39,393 bases of DNA, from positions 1 through 39,393 of the forward strand of contig WFSL01000037.1 of the NCBI GenBank assembly GCA_015486015.1, given 5' to 3'. This document shows, in pieces, positions 1 through 9,092 of this stretch (positions within the stretch are counted from its first letter, which is position 1; each line of letters opens with the position of its first letter). Below the pieces are notes generated by a model. The model was not told where the DNA came from. It made no database searches and saw nothing but the letters and a program-made list of their open reading frames with translations. The DNA comes from Aquificota bacterium. Lineage in GTDB: Bacteria > Thermosulfidibacterota > Thermosulfidibacteria > Thermosulfidibacterales > B14-G1. The position numbers and the translations under genes were made by a program.

Positions 1-715
1 CCCCCCCTGTCTCCGTCATACCAATGATGTCGAATGTCTCTATGCCCATGGCCTCCTCTATACGGTGGCGCATCTCGTCGCTCCATACCTCTGCACCAAA
101 TATCCCCACTCGGAGCTCTGTGTCGCTAAAGAGAAAACCCTCTTCCTTTGCTACCTCTATGAGGCGTAAGGGATAGGAGGCTATGGCGCAAAGGACCGTG
201 GCCCCAAGCTCCTTCATAAGTTTAAGCTGCAGCATACTTCTGCCAGCCCCTATGGGTATGACCATAGCCCCCAGCCTCTCTGCGCCGTAGTGAAAACCAA
301 AGCCTCCATTGAAAAGCCCAAAGGAGGGGGTGATCTGGATCACATCCCTTCTGCCTACCCCTGCTGCGGTGTAACACCGTGCCATCACTTCTGCCCACTG
401 CCTTATGTCGCTCCTGGTGTAGAAATTAATGATAGGTGTGCCTGTGGTACCCGAGGACATGTGAAAGCGGAGGAAGCTCTCTTTGGGGGCACAGATGTAT
501 CCATAGGGGTATCCTTCCCTCAGGTGGTCCTTGGTGAGGAAGGGGAGATGTCGTAGGTCATCTAAACTCTTGATATCTCTGGGATTAACCTTTCCTATCT
601 GTGCGTGGTAAGTGGGGTTGTTCTCCATGATCCTTTGGATAGTGCCCCTTAAGCGCTCCACCTGGAGCATCTCCAATTCCCCTCTGGCCATCCCTTCCAG
701 TTCAGGTTGTAACAT
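1..715 (-). CDS. paaK: Phenylacetate-CoA ligase family protein (N-terminal part)
   Basis: This is an adenylate-forming enzyme expected to activate phenylacetate or another aryl acid to its CoA thioester with ATP. About 238 N-terminal residues are present and the 3' end lies beyond the left edge. The AMP-binding loop SSGTTGTP is at about residues 87-94, and DIIGMTETGG near the edge matches the family's DIYGLTE-type motif. The ATG at 715 overlaps the end of iorB by 14 bp, so the two are co-transcribed. Pairing with iorB suggests a role in arylpyruvate fermentation: indolepyruvate ferredoxin oxidoreductase makes aryl-acetyl-CoA, which such a ligase can interconvert with the free acid. The family is clear; the exact substrate is not. 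Confidence 0.86.
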   Translation of the reverse strand, partial: MLQPELEGMARGELEMLQVERLRGTIQRIMENNPTYHAQIGKVNPRDIKSLDDLRHLPFLTKDHLREGYPYGYICAPKESFLRFHMSSGTTGTPIINFYTRSDIRQWAEVMARCYTAAGVGRRDVIQITPSFGLFNGGFGFHYGAERLGAMVIPIGAGRSMLQLKLMKELGATVLCAIASYPLRLIEVAKEEGFLFSDTELRVGIFGAEVWSDEMRHRIEEAMGIETFDIIGMTETGG

Positions 716-1232
716 GGCAGGCCTCCTCATAGCCCAACTCCAAGGCCCTAACGTTTTCATTGAGATGGCGGTTGCCAACCACCCTCATTACCGCAGTGAG
801 TAAGGAGTCCTTAGGGGTGTTGAGCACCCGCACTCCCATCACCCCCAACATGATGAGGTTTGCGTAAACGGGGGAACCCAGTTTCTCAATAGCCATTCTA
901 CTGGCGTTTATGGCGAGAATCTCCTCCCCCCTTCCTTCTCTGTTGGTAAGGAGGATTCCTTGTGGGGCAAGGTACCTTTTGGCCCTTTCCTCCTCTGCGG
1001 CATGCAGGGCCAAGGCCGCGTGGGCCTTCCCCTTTGTGACCAGTGGGAAGTAGTAGTCCCCTATTTTCACATGAGAGGTGACAGTTCCCCCTCGTGCGGC
1101 CATACCATGGGTCTCCGTGGCTAAGACCCGGTAACCCTTGAGCATTGCCCATTCCCCCAGTATCCGAGTGAGAAGAATCACCCCCTGACCTCCTCGACCT
1201 GTGATGACCATTTGGAGATCCCTCTCTGTCAT
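702..1232 (-). CDS. iorB: Indolepyruvate ferredoxin oxidoreductase, beta subunit (IorB-like)
   Basis: This is the gamma-domain subunit of a 2-oxoacid:ferredoxin oxidoreductase, which with IorA decarboxylates aryl pyruvates to aryl-acetyl-CoA. The N-terminal VITGRGGQGV and the ETHGMAARGG stretch near residue 40 are typical of the family. At 176 residues it is close to the usual length of about 190. No ribosome-binding site precedes the first ATG (1232). The next ATG (1211) has GAGGG eight bases upstream and a possible -10 lies at 1241-1246, so a start at 1211 is also plausible. It overlaps paaK downstream. The expected iorA is absent: the next gene upstream is tsaB on the other strand, so iorA must be elsewhere or the partner differs. 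Confidence 0.86.
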   Translation of the reverse strand: MTERDLQMVITGRGGQGVILLTRILGEWAMLKGYRVLATETHGMAARGGTVTSHVKIGDYYFPLVTKGKAHAALALHAAEEERAKRYLAPQGILLTNREGRGEEILAINASRMAIEKLGSPVYANLIMLGVMGVRVLNTPKDSLLTAVMRVVGNRHLNENVRALELGYEEACHVTT

Positions 1233-1240
1233 GGGGAGAA

Positions 1241-1270
1241 TCTATACCATAAGTCCCGAGATCCACTCAA
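1241..1270 (-). promoter_or_regulatory. Candidate promoter of iorB-paaK
   Basis: On the minus strand TTGAGT (1265-1270) and TATAGA (1241-1246) are separated by 18 bp, with TG just before the -10. Transcription would begin near 1234. That leaves almost no leader for an ATG at 1232 and about 23 bases for the ATG at 1211. Identified by eye only. Confidence 0.35.
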
Positions 1271-1281
1271 GGTAAATGAAA

Positions 1282-1310
1282 TTGACAAATGAGACCTGAG
1301 GGAATACTAA
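1282..1310 (+). promoter_or_regulatory. Candidate promoter of tsaB
   Basis: A perfect TTGACA (1282-1287) is followed after 17 bp by TACTAA (1305-1310), a weak -10. If real, the in-frame ATG at 1289 lies inside the promoter, which favours ATG 1325 as the tsaB start with a very short leader. It is divergent from the iorB promoter. Confidence 0.35.
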
Positions 1311-1324
1311 CTCAAACATCGGTT

Positions 1325-2002
1325 ATGTCCAACAGACGGCTCCTTTTGGGATGGGATACGGCGACCCCCAGCAGCGGTTTGGTGTTGATGGAGGGGGAAG
1401 AGGTTCTCGCTGCCCTGGATATCCACTTAGACAGATTCTCCACAGGGAAGGTCTTTGTGGCCTTGGATGCGTTGCTGAAGATGATAGGGAAAGAGAGGGA
1501 AGCTATAGGGGCCATGGGCCTTGTGAGGGGACCGGGCTCCTTCACGGGTATTCGCCTTGCTGTCTCTGCAGCCAAGGGTTTGGCCCTGGCCTTGAACCTC
1601 CCCATCTATCCATGCACAACCACTGAGGCTATTGCTAAGGTGGTGCCCCTGAAGGGCCAGATCATTGCCCCCATCTTAGATGCAAGGAGGGGACAGGGTT
1701 ATGGGGCCCTTTTTCGGTGGAGTGAGGGGAGACTGGAGCGTCTCACTGCCGATATGGCCATGGACGTAGAGAGGTGGAGGGAAGCGGAGGGGAAGGTGCT
1801 CTTCGTAGGTCCAGGGGTGAGGGCCTTGGGTTTAAAGGGTCTGTATCCCACGCCTTTAGCGGCATTGGGAGCGGCTCTTCTTGCCCAAGAGAGGATAGAG
1901 TCTGGAGATGAGGGTGCGGATCCTTTCTCCTTGAGCCCTCTTTACATCAGGCCTTCGGATGCGGAGGCCAGCACAGGGATAAAGGTGTCTTCGTGGGATT
2001 GA
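1325..2002 (+). CDS. tsaB: tRNA threonylcarbamoyladenosine biosynthesis protein TsaB
   Basis: TsaB is the dimerising partner of TsaD in making the universal t6A37 modification of ANN-decoding tRNAs. It has the ASKHA-fold N-terminus LLLGWDTATPSSGLVL and the family signature GPGSFTGIRLAVSAAKGLA at about residues 70-90. Reading from ATG 1325 gives about 225 residues, normal for the family. An earlier in-frame ATG at 1289 would add 12 residues; neither has a good ribosome-binding site, and a candidate promoter covers the earlier one. The 3' end overlaps rimI by 10 bp, a pairing often seen in bacteria. TsaD and TsaE are not in the window. Confidence 0.9.
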   Translation: MSNRRLLLGWDTATPSSGLVLMEGEEVLAALDIHLDRFSTGKVFVALDALLKMIGKEREAIGAMGLVRGPGSFTGIRLAVSAAKGLALALNLPIYPCTTTEAIAKVVPLKGQIIAPILDARRGQGYGALFRWSEGRLERLTADMAMDVERWREAEGKVLFVGPGVRALGLKGLYPTPLAALGAALLAQERIESGDEGADPFSLSPLYIRPSDAEASTGIKVSSWD

Positions 2003-2478
2003 GAAGGGCAGGGCCTGAAGATTTGAAAAAGGTGGTGGAGATAGAACAGGCATCCTTCAGGTTTCCCTGGTCTTTTTATCTCTTTCTTCGAGAGCTGGAG
2101 AATCCAGCCTCCAGGTTCTTCGTATGGGAAGAAGCTGAAGCGGTGGTGGGCTATGCCTGCTACTGGGTAGTGGCAGATGAGGCCTATTTAGCGAATATTG
2201 CCTTAGATCCTTCCTGGCGGCGGCAAGGGTTTGGACGGAGGCTTCTTGAGGGGTCCTTGGGGAGGCTTGCAAAGGAAGGGGTGACCCAGGTGGTGTTAGA
2301 GGTGAGGCGAGGCAATGGGGCTGCCCTTTCTCTGTATCGGTCACTGGGTTTCAAGGTGGTGGGTAAGAGACCCAGGCATTACGAAGATGGGGAGGATGCC
2401 TGGGTGATGAGACTAAGGCTTAAGGAGGTATTTCATGACAGATCAGGAGATTATAGAGAAGCTTATGGAAAGCCATGA
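1993..2478 (+). CDS. rimI: RimI-like GNAT N-acetyltransferase
   Basis: This is a GNAT-fold acetyltransferase of the RimI family, which acetylates the N-terminal alanine of ribosomal protein S18 in E. coli. The acetyl-CoA-binding loop [10 protein letters not shown] (about residues 77-86) and the following [18 protein letters not shown] are diagnostic. The start is GTG at 1993, overlapping tsaB by 10 bp. At 161 residues it is slightly longer than usual, because its C-terminus reads about 44 bp into the next gene. Translational coupling with tsaB supports the RimI call. Acetylation of another substrate cannot be excluded. Confidence 0.88.
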   Translation: MGLRRAGPEDLKKVVEIEQASFRFPWSFYLFLRELENPASRFFVWEEAEAVVGYACYWVVADEAYLANIALDPSWRRQGFGRRLLEGSLGRLAKEGVTQVVLEVRRGNGAALSLYRSLGFKVVGKRPRHYEDGEDAWVMRLRLKEVFHDRSGDYREAYGKP

Positions 2479-2668
2479 GGAGTTTAGGAGGCTGAAGAGT
2501 GAGCACGCCCAACTGGAGTCGCGTTTGGAGGAGCTTTACTCCAATAGGCGATTCTTCACCACCGAGGAGGAGGTGGAGATTAAGGGGATTAAGAGGCGCA
2601 AACTCCAGTTAAAGGATAGGATGAACGCTATAGTGAACCAGGTGAAGAGGGGAGAGATCCCCCTGTAG
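2435..2668 (+). CDS. DUF465 (YdcH-type) small coiled-coil protein
   Basis: This 77-residue, highly charged, mostly helical protein has the DUF465/YdcH pattern: [21 protein letters not shown] followed by a basic [11 protein letters not shown] segment. It probably forms a short antiparallel coiled coil. The function of the family is unknown. A strong ribosome-binding site (aaggaggtatttc before ATG 2435) lies inside rimI, so the 44-bp overlap is real and not a wrong start. It is cytoplasmic with no signal peptide. Confidence 0.8.
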   Translation: MTDQEIIEKLMESHEEFRRLKSEHAQLESRLEELYSNRRFFTTEEEVEIKGIKRRKLQLKDRMNAIVNQVKRGEIPL

Positions 2669-2727
2669 ATTCCCATTGCCTATCGAGGATGGGGGGAGTA
2701 GAAGGTAAGGTCAACGGAGGTAGGGCG

Positions 2728-4389
2728 ATGTACAGGAGTGATTTGGTGAAGAAAGGGGTGGAGAGGGCGCCCCATAGGGCCCTTCTTTATGCCACGGGGA
2801 TGCCTACCAAGGCATTGGACATGCCCTTCATTGGGGTAGTAAGCAGCTTTACCGACCTGGTGCCTGGTCATGTAGCCATGAGGGATCTGGAGCGCTGGAT
2901 AGAGAAAGGTGTCCATACGGGAGGGGGATACGCCTTTTTCTTCTCTGTTCCCGGGATATGTGATGGTGTGGCTATGGGTCATGGGGGGATGAAGTACTCT
3001 CTCCCTTCCCGCGAGCTCATAGCGGACATGATAGAGGCCATTGTGGAGGCCCACCAATTGGATGGGCTGGTGATGCTTACCAATTGCGATAAGATCACCC
3101 CTGGGATGCTCATGGCGGCAGGTAGGCTTGACCTCCCCACAGTGGTGGTGACGGCAGGCCCTATGTTGGGGGGGAGGATTGGGAATAGACGCTTGAGCTT
3201 GGTGAGGGATACCTTTGAGGCAGTGGGTAGGTTCCAGGCGGGGGAGATCACCCAGGAGGAGCTCTCCCTTTATGAGATGGAGGCCTGTCCTGGTCCGGGC
3301 TCATGCCAAGGTCTCTATACAGCCAACACCATGGCCTGTATGACGGAGGCCCTTGGGATGTCCCTGCCGGGGTGCGCCACAGCCCCCGCCGTGATGGCCA
3401 AGAAGAGGCGCATTGCATTTGACAGTGGTGTTGCCCTCATGGAGCTGGTGCGCAATGGGGTTACTGCCAGGGCCATCATGAATAGGGCTGCTTTTGAGAA
3501 TGCTATAAGGGTGGATATGGCCTTGGGGGGGTCTACCAACACCCTCCTTCACCTCATGGCCATTGCCCATGATGCCCGGGTAGACCTTGGTCTGGACACC
3601 TTTGACAGAATCAGTCGGGAGACCCCGAACATCGCCAGGCTAAGGCCGGCCGGGGACTACATGATGGAAGACCTGGATGCTGCAGGTGGGATCCCAGGGG
3701 TTTTGAAACGCCTCTTGGAGAGCATTCAGGACAACCCTACGGTGGCGGGTGTGGGGATCAAGGAGATCGCCCAGGGGGCGCGCATCATTGATGAGGATGT
3801 GATTCGTCCCTTGGAGAATGCGTATCATCCCGAGGGGGGGCTGGCCGTACTCTGGGGCAACCTCGCCCCTGGGGGTGCTGTGGTGAAGCAGTCTGCTGTG
3901 AGTGATGGGATGATGCGGTTTGAAGGTAAGGCCCGTTGCTTCGACTCAGAGGAGGCAGCGATGGCTGCCATCACTTCTGGGGGTGTGGGGCCTGGGGATG
4001 TGGTGGTTATTCGGTATGAGGGCCCCAAGGGTGGGCCTGGCATGCGGGAGATGTTGGCCCCTACCTCTGCCATTGTGGGGATGGGACTCTCCGATTCTGT
4101 TGCCCTTATCACAGATGGACGCTTCTCAGGGGGGACGAAGGGTCCATGCATTGGGCATGTCTCTCCTGAGGCAATGGAGGGTGGTCCTATCGCCCTAATC
4201 CGGGATGGGGACAGAATAAGGGTGGATATCCCTGGTAGGCGCTTGGAGCTCCTGGTGGATGAGGAAGAGTTGGCCAGGAGGAGGGCGGCATGGGTTCCAC
4301 CTGAGCCCAAAGTTACTGGGGGTTATTTGGCACGTTACGCCCAGCTGGTCACTTCTGCCAGCACAGGGGCAGTGTATAAAGGAGGATGA
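2728..4389 (+). CDS. ilvD: Dihydroxy-acid dehydratase IlvD
   Basis: IlvD dehydrates 2,3-dihydroxy-isovalerate and 2,3-dihydroxy-3-methylvalerate to the 2-oxoacids that precede valine and isoleucine. The family motifs [26 protein letters not shown] and [20 protein letters not shown] are all present, contributing the cluster cysteines. The N-terminal [10 protein letters not shown] has VPGH where the oxygen-stable [2Fe-2S] enzymes carry a cysteine, as in the oxygen-sensitive [4Fe-4S] E. coli enzyme; an anaerobic lifestyle would fit. The start is ATG 2728, which has GGAGG seven bases upstream and gives 553 residues, the standard length. An upstream in-frame ATG at 2689 adds only 13 residues without family similarity. 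ilvB follows 13 bp downstream. Confidence 0.96.
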   Translation: MYRSDLVKKGVERAPHRALLYATGMPTKALDMPFIGVVSSFTDLVPGHVAMRDLERWIEKGVHTGGGYAFFFSVPGICDGVAMGHGGMKYSLPSRELIADMIEAIVEAHQLDGLVMLTNCDKITPGMLMAAGRLDLPTVVVTAGPMLGGRIGNRRLSLVRDTFEAVGRFQAGEITQEELSLYEMEACPGPGSCQGLYTANTMACMTEALGMSLPGCATAPAVMAKKRRIAFDSGVALMELVRNGVTARAIMNRAAFENAIRVDMALGGSTNTLLHLMAIAHDARVDLGLDTFDRISRETPNIARLRPAGDYMMEDLDAAGGIPGVLKRLLESIQDNPTVAGVGIKEIAQGARIIDEDVIRPLENAYHPEGGLAVLWGNLAPGGAVVKQSAVSDGMMRFEGKARCFDSEEAAMAAITSGGVGPGDVVVIRYEGPKGGPGMREMLAPTSAIVGMGLSDSVALITDGRFSGGTKGPCIGHVSPEAMEGGPIALIRDGDRIRVDIPGRRLELLVDEEELARRRAAWVPPEPKVTGGYLARYAQLVTSASTGAVYKGG

Positions 4390-4402
4390 GGGGGTAAGCG
4401 GT

Positions 4403-6181
4403 TTGGCAAAGCTGAAGGGTTATCAGATATTTTGGGAATCCCTGTTGAAGGAGGGGGTGGATCTGGTCTTTGGTTTTCCAGGTGGAGCTGTCATTAACAT
4501 CTATGATGAGTTGGTGAACTATCCTCAGATCCGCCATATCCTCACCCGGCACGAGCAGGGGGCAGTTCACGCAGCCGATGGTTATGCACGTTCCACTGGA
4601 AGGGCGGGGGTAGCCATTGTTACCTCAGGTCCAGGGGCTACAAATACGGTGACGGGTATAGCAACGGCATACATGGACTCCAGCCCAGTTGTGGTTTTCA
4701 CAGGCCAGGTGCCCACAGGACTCATAGGGAACGATGCCTTTCAGGAGGCGGATATTGTGGGTATCACCAGGCCCTGTACCAAGCACAATTTCTTGGTGAA
4801 GTCTACCCAGGAATTGGCTGAAACCATAAAGAAGGCATTCTACATTGCCACCACCGGTAGGCCGGGTCCTGTATTGGTGGATATCCCTAAGGACGTACTC
4901 ACTGGAGAGGCAGAGTTTGAGTACCCGGAGAAGATCAGCATAAGGGGCTATCATCCCAGTACCCGGGGGCATCCCCAGCAGGTGAAGAAGGCCGCCCAGC
5001 TCATTGCCCAGGCCCGGAGGCCTATCATCTATGCAGGGGGAGGGGTGATCATATCTGGTGCATCTCGGGAACTGAGGGAATTGGCGGAGCTTATCCATAC
5101 ACCCGTTACCCTTACCCTCATGGGATGTGGAGCGTTTCCGGGGGATCATCCCCTCTTTTTGGGGATGCTGGGTATGCATGGGACATATGTAGCCAATATG
5201 GGGATTTCGAATTGCGATCTCATCATAGCCATTGGGGCCCGTTTCGATGATAGGGTTACGGGGAAGCTCGATGCCTTTGCCCCTATGGCAAGAAACAAGG
5301 CGGTGGGCGGATTGGGGATCATTCACATAGACATAGACCCTACATCCATCAGTAAGAACGTAGAGGTGGACGTCCCTATTGTGGGGGATGCGAAAAATAT
5401 CCTGGAACAGCTTATTGATGTGATTCGGACCATGGAGGTGGATTGGGAGGGTAGGCATCGGGATTGGCTTGCCCAGTTGAAGGGGTGGGACAGCCAACAT
5501 CCCCTCCAGTATGAGTACTCCGATGAGGTGATTAAGCCCCAATATGTAGTGGAGAAGCTTTGGGAGGTCACGCAGGGGGAGGCCATTATCACGACCGAGG
5601 TAGGGCAAAATCAGATGTGGGCGGCCCTCTTTTATAGGTATAAGAGGCCCAGGCAGTTTATCACCTCTGGTGGATTGGGGACCATGGGATTCGGCTTCCC
5701 TGCTGCCATTGGCGCTCAGTTGGGCAATCCTGAGGCCTTGGTTATAGATATTGCAGGGGATGGCTCCTTTCAGATGAACATCCAGGAGTTGGCCACAGTG
5801 GCCGAGTACCGGATACCTGTGAAGGTGGTGATACTCAACAATAGGTACTTAGGTATGGTACGCCAATGGCAGGAGCTCTTCTTTGATAAGAAGTATTCCC
5901 AAACCGATATCTCTGTGCAGCCGGACTTTGTGAAGGTGGCAGAGGCTTATGGGATTAAAGGGTATAGGATTGAGGATCCCAAAGAGGTGGGTCCCTTCTT
6001 TGAGAATCTGGTGAAGATGAAGGAGGCGGTCATTGTAGACGTGATAGTAGAGAGGGAGGAGGGCGTCTTTCCTATGGTGCCGGCAGGGGCTGCGACCTCT
6101 GAGATGCTCTTGGACAAACCCGCCTCTGCTAAGAACGGGGAGAGGCTGAAGAGGCTTTTGCCCCTTAACTTCCCCTCTTGA
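4403..6181 (+). CDS. ilvB: Acetolactate synthase large (catalytic) subunit
   Basis: This ThDP-dependent enzyme condenses two pyruvates, or pyruvate plus 2-oxobutyrate, to acetohydroxy acids, the first common step to branched-chain amino acids. It has the N-terminal [15 protein letters not shown] with the catalytic glutamate in [16 protein letters not shown], a central FAD-binding domain, and the ThDP motif from GDGSFQMN through to VVILNN. Open reading extends back into ilvD, but similarity begins at [17 protein letters not shown]. The TTG at 4403, with a purine-rich AGGGGG about nine bases upstream, is therefore the likely start, giving 592 residues. The small subunit follows after 9 bp. Confidence 0.94.
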   Translation: MAKLKGYQIFWESLLKEGVDLVFGFPGGAVINIYDELVNYPQIRHILTRHEQGAVHAADGYARSTGRAGVAIVTSGPGATNTVTGIATAYMDSSPVVVFTGQVPTGLIGNDAFQEADIVGITRPCTKHNFLVKSTQELAETIKKAFYIATTGRPGPVLVDIPKDVLTGEAEFEYPEKISIRGYHPSTRGHPQQVKKAAQLIAQARRPIIYAGGGVIISGASRELRELAELIHTPVTLTLMGCGAFPGDHPLFLGMLGMHGTYVANMGISNCDLIIAIGARFDDRVTGKLDAFAPMARNKAVGGLGIIHIDIDPTSISKNVEVDVPIVGDAKNILEQLIDVIRTMEVDWEGRHRDWLAQLKGWDSQHPLQYEYSDEVIKPQYVVEKLWEVTQGEAIITTEVGQNQMWAALFYRYKRPRQFITSGGLGTMGFGFPAAIGAQLGNPEALVIDIAGDGSFQMNIQELATVAEYRIPVKVVILNNRYLGMVRQWQELFFDKKYSQTDISVQPDFVKVAEAYGIKGYRIEDPKEVGPFFENLVKMKEAVIVDVIVEREEGVFPMVPAGAATSEMLLDKPASAKNGERLKRLLPLNFPS

Positions 6182-6190
6182 GAGGTAACA

Positions 6191-6703
6191 ATGGATGAGA
6201 TAAGGAGGCACACCATATCCCTTTTGGTGGAAAACAGACCCGGTGTGATGGCTCGGATAGCGGGGCTTTTCAGTTCCAAGGGTTACAACATTCATTCCCT
6301 TTCGGTTGGGGAGACCATGGATCCCTCTGTTTCCAGGATGACCATTGTGACTTCTGGGCACCCCTTGGTATTAGAGCAGATTGTGAAGCAGTTGAGGCGA
6401 CTCATTGACGTGATTAAGGTAGTGGATCTCACTGCCACAGGGGAGAAGTTTGTGGATAGGGAGATGATCTTAATGAAGGTAAATGCGAAGGGGGATGCCA
6501 GGGCTGAGGCCATGCGTATTACAGAGATCTTCAGGGGGAAGATTGTAGATGTGAGTCCCGAAACCTTTGTCATAGAGATCACGGGGGATGAGGGCAAGAT
6601 TAAGGCGGCAGTTGAGCTCCTGAAACCCTGTGGAATCCGCGAGGTGGTAAGGACGGGGAAGGTGGCGGTAATGAGGGGACCGAAGAGCCTGAAGTTGGTT
6701 TAG
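6191..6703 (+). CDS. ilvN: Acetolactate synthase small (regulatory) subunit
   Basis: This ACT-domain subunit activates the catalytic subunit and confers valine feedback inhibition. The N-terminal ACT domain (about residues 5-78) reads [31 protein letters not shown]-like, and a second ACT-like C-terminal domain completes the 170 residues, the usual length of the IlvH/IlvN long form. GAGGTAACA precedes ATG 6191. It sits between ilvB and ilvC as expected. The symbols ilvN and ilvH are used interchangeably for this type. Confidence 0.94.
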   Translation: MDEIRRHTISLLVENRPGVMARIAGLFSSKGYNIHSLSVGETMDPSVSRMTIVTSGHPLVLEQIVKQLRRLIDVIKVVDLTATGEKFVDREMILMKVNAKGDARAEAMRITEIFRGKIVDVSPETFVIEITGDEGKIKAAVELLKPCGIREVVRTGKVAVMRGPKSLKLV

Positions 6704-6748
6704 GATGCTACTTGGGAGGCAGTACCAAGGGATTAAGGAGGTGTGACG

Positions 6749-7750
6749 ATGGCAAAGATTTATTACGATAAGGATGCAGATCTCGAGCTACTGAAGGGAA
6801 AGAAGGTGGCCGTCATAGGGTATGGGAGTCAGGGGCATGCCCATGCCTTAAACTTGAAGGACAGTGGGATTGACGTGGTGGTGGGTCTCCGTAAGGGGGG
6901 TCGATCCTGGGCGATGGCCCAAGAGGCAGGCCTCCAGGTGAAGGAGGTGCCTCTGGCAGTGGCGGAGAGCAATGTGGTGATGATGCTCATCCCAGATACG
7001 CTTCAGCCCAGAGTTTATAGGGAATCAGTGGCTCCCCATCTCCATGAGGGGGATGCCTTGGCCTTTGCCCATGGCTTCAACATCCACTATGGCCAGATAG
7101 TCCCTCCGCCCCATGTGGATGTATTTATGGTGGCCCCTAAAGGTCCGGGGCACTTGGTACGCCGGACTTTCACCGAGGGGAAGGGTGTGCCATGCTTGGT
7201 GGCCGTGGAGCAGAATGCATCTGGTAGGGCCATGGATATAGCCCTGGCCTATGCCAAGGGTATCGGCGGTACCCGTGCAGGGGTGATAGAGACCTCATTT
7301 GCCGAGGAGACGGAGACGGATCTTTTCGGGGAGCAGGTGGTGCTTTGCGGGGGCGTCACATCACTTATCAAGGCCGGTTTTGAAACCTTAGTGGAAGCAG
7401 GGTACCAACCTGAGGTGGCATATTTCGAGTGTCTTCATGAGCTTAAGCTCATTGTAGATCTCATCTATGAGGGCGGCATCTCCGGGATGCGCTACTCCAT
7501 CTCCGACACGGCTAAGTATGGGGATGTTACCAGGGGCCCCAGGGTGATCGATGAGGAGGTGAGAAAAGAGATGTGGGGCATCTTAGATGAGATTCGATCT
7601 GGGGAGTTTGCCAGGGAGTGGATCCTTGAGAACCAGGCGGGCAGGCCTGTGTTTAATGCCCTTCTCAAGAGGGATGCGCAGCACCCCATAGAGGAGGTGG
7701 GGAAGCAACTTCGGTCTATGATGTCCTGGATTAAGGGGAGTTTAGCCTAA
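6749..7750 (+). CDS. ilvC: Ketol-acid reductoisomerase IlvC (class I)
   Basis: IlvC isomerises and reduces acetohydroxy acids to 2,3-dihydroxy acids using NAD(P)H and Mg2+. The Rossmann motif [17 protein letters not shown] is at about residues 24-40. The cofactor loop [13 protein letters not shown] follows, with basic residues compatible with NADPH. The C-terminal metal-binding region includes [10 protein letters not shown] and the [12 protein letters not shown] helix. ATG 6749 follows AAGGAGGTGTGACG and gives 333 residues, typical of the short class I enzymes. It is the third enzyme of the ilv cluster, and psd follows 11 bp downstream. Confidence 0.96.
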   Translation: MAKIYYDKDADLELLKGKKVAVIGYGSQGHAHALNLKDSGIDVVVGLRKGGRSWAMAQEAGLQVKEVPLAVAESNVVMMLIPDTLQPRVYRESVAPHLHEGDALAFAHGFNIHYGQIVPPPHVDVFMVAPKGPGHLVRRTFTEGKGVPCLVAVEQNASGRAMDIALAYAKGIGGTRAGVIETSFAEETETDLFGEQVVLCGGVTSLIKAGFETLVEAGYQPEVAYFECLHELKLIVDLIYEGGISGMRYSISDTAKYGDVTRGPRVIDEEVRKEMWGILDEIRSGEFAREWILENQAGRPVFNALLKRDAQHPIEEVGKQLRSMMSWIKGSLA

Positions 7751-7761
7751 GGGAGAGAATC

Positions 7762-8361
7762 ATGAGCGTGAGGCCAGAGGGTTCCCCTTTCATTGGCGGG
7801 GGTTTGGTTTTGGTGATGGTGATGGGCCTTCTTGGGTTGCCCGCTTTGGCTGCCCTTGTGGCCCTGGCAGTCGTTTTTCTTTTGAAGTTCTTTGGTGATC
7901 CTCAGAGGGAAGGGCCCAGAGGGGATGGCCTTCTCATTTCCCCTGCCGATGGTCGGGTTGTGGAGGTGGGGGATGGACACTTAGCCATCTTCATGAGTCT
8001 CTTCGACTGTCATGTGAACCGGGCTCCAGTGGACGGAGAGGTGGTGGGGATCACCCATACCCCAGGAGGATACCGCCCCGCTAATAGCCCTCAGGCTAAG
8101 GAGAACGAGAGGAGTACCATCACCTTTAGTACCCCTAAGGGGGAGGTGAAGATGAGCCAGGTTGCAGGGATGGTAGCCAGGCGCATCCTCTGTTGGGTGA
8201 AGCCTGGGCAGAGGGTCAAGCAGGGGGAAAAGGTGGGGATGATACTGTTTGGTTCCAGGGTAGAGATAGAAGTGCCTCCCCAGAGTTGGAGGTTTCTGGT
8301 GCCCCCGGGGGGCAAGGTGAAAGCAGGGGAGACCATTGTGGCACGGGAGGTATCGAATTGA
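7762..8361 (+). CDS. psd: Phosphatidylserine decarboxylase proenzyme (short form)
   Basis: This enzyme decarboxylates phosphatidylserine to phosphatidylethanolamine at the inner membrane. The protein has 199 residues, the short 'archaeal-type' PSD. One or two hydrophobic segments lie at about residues 10-42, followed by DGLLISPADGRVV and FMSLFDCHVNRAPVDG. The processing site is FGSR near residue 163; autocleavage before the serine would make the pyruvoyl cofactor and a small alpha chain. The last bases overlap the pssA start by 4 bp (TTGA), so substrate and product enzymes of PE synthesis are translationally coupled. Confidence 0.93.
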   Translation: MSVRPEGSPFIGGGLVLVMVMGLLGLPALAALVALAVVFLLKFFGDPQREGPRGDGLLISPADGRVVEVGDGHLAIFMSLFDCHVNRAPVDGEVVGITHTPGGYRPANSPQAKENERSTITFSTPKGEVKMSQVAGMVARRILCWVKPGQRVKQGEKVGMILFGSRVEIEVPPQSWRFLVPPGGKVKAGETIVAREVSN

Positions 8362-9092
8362 AACGGGGTGTATATCTCCTTCCTAACCTCTTTACCACGG
8401 GGAACCTTTTCATGGGCTTTTATTCTATAGTGGCCTCCTTGAAAGGAGAGCTCCATTTGGCTGCCTGGGCAATCCTGGGGGCCATGTTTTTTGATATGTT
8501 GGATGGGAGGGTGGCCAGGCTTATGAAGGCCACCTCGAGTTTTGGGGTTCAGTACGATTCCTTAGCGGATCTGGTCTCCTTTGGAGTGGCATCAGGCGTA
8601 TTGGCCTATAACTGGATCCTCTCTCCTTTGGGGAGGATAGGCTGGCTGATCTCCTTCCTGTTTCTTACCTGTGGTGCCCTTAGGTTAGCCCGTTTCAACA
8701 TTCAGGCTGAGAATCCTCAGACAAAGAGGGTGTTTGTGGGACTTCCCATTCCTGCTGCAGCAGCTGCCGTGGCCACCACTTATCTCTTCATTGCCCGGGT
8801 GGGCCTGACATTGCCCCATCGCCTGATCCTGGCGTGGACCGCCTTCATGATGGTTTCCTTGGCCTTCCTGATGGTGAGCAATGTGGAGTACAGGGCATTC
8901 AAGGAAGTGGATCCTGCCAAGAGGCATCCCTTTGGCACCCTCTTTCTTGCAGTGGGTCTCCTCTTTGTAATTGCTGCCGAGCCACACATCACCCTCTTTC
9001 TCTTTGTCATGGGCTATGTTTCCTCAGGGCCCCTCTTCTCTCTGCTACATGCCAAGAAGTCCTCGGTGGTCCATAAGGAGGCAGAGGCATAA
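8358..9092 (+). CDS. pssA: CDP-diacylglycerol-serine O-phosphatidyltransferase
   Basis: This integral membrane enzyme makes phosphatidylserine from CDP-diacylglycerol and serine, supplying Psd. The CDP-alcohol phosphotransferase motif DG-x2-AR-x8-G-x3-D-x3-D is intact, starting at MLDGRVAR and ending YDSLAD. Several hydrophobic segments follow. The open frame extends upstream inside psd, but the start is most likely TTG 8358, which overlaps the psd stop and has GGAGG about eight bases before it. This gives 244 residues, normal for the family. ychF begins directly after the stop. Confidence 0.93.
   Translation: MKRGVYLLPNLFTTGNLFMGFYSIVASLKGELHLAAWAILGAMFFDMLDGRVARLMKATSSFGVQYDSLADLVSFGVASGVLAYNWILSPLGRIGWLISFLFLTCGALRLARFNIQAENPQTKRVFVGLPIPAAAAAVATTYLFIARVGLTLPHRLILAWTAFMMVSLAFLMVSNVEYRAFKEVDPAKRHPFGTLFLAVGLLFVIAAEPHITLFLFVMGYVSSGPLFSLLHAKKSSVVHKEAEA

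Noticed and set aside
4625-5608. Long minus-strand open frame of 327 codons opposite ilvB
   Set aside because: A shadow of a clear acetolactate synthase gene; no family similarity. The same holds for the 356-codon frame at 19695-20765 opposite livH/livM and the 262-codon frame at 9045-9833 opposite ychF.
8193-8357. 55-residue N-terminal extension of PssA
   Set aside because: It overlaps psd in another frame and has no similarity to the family; TTG 8358 with GGAGG upstream is the better start.
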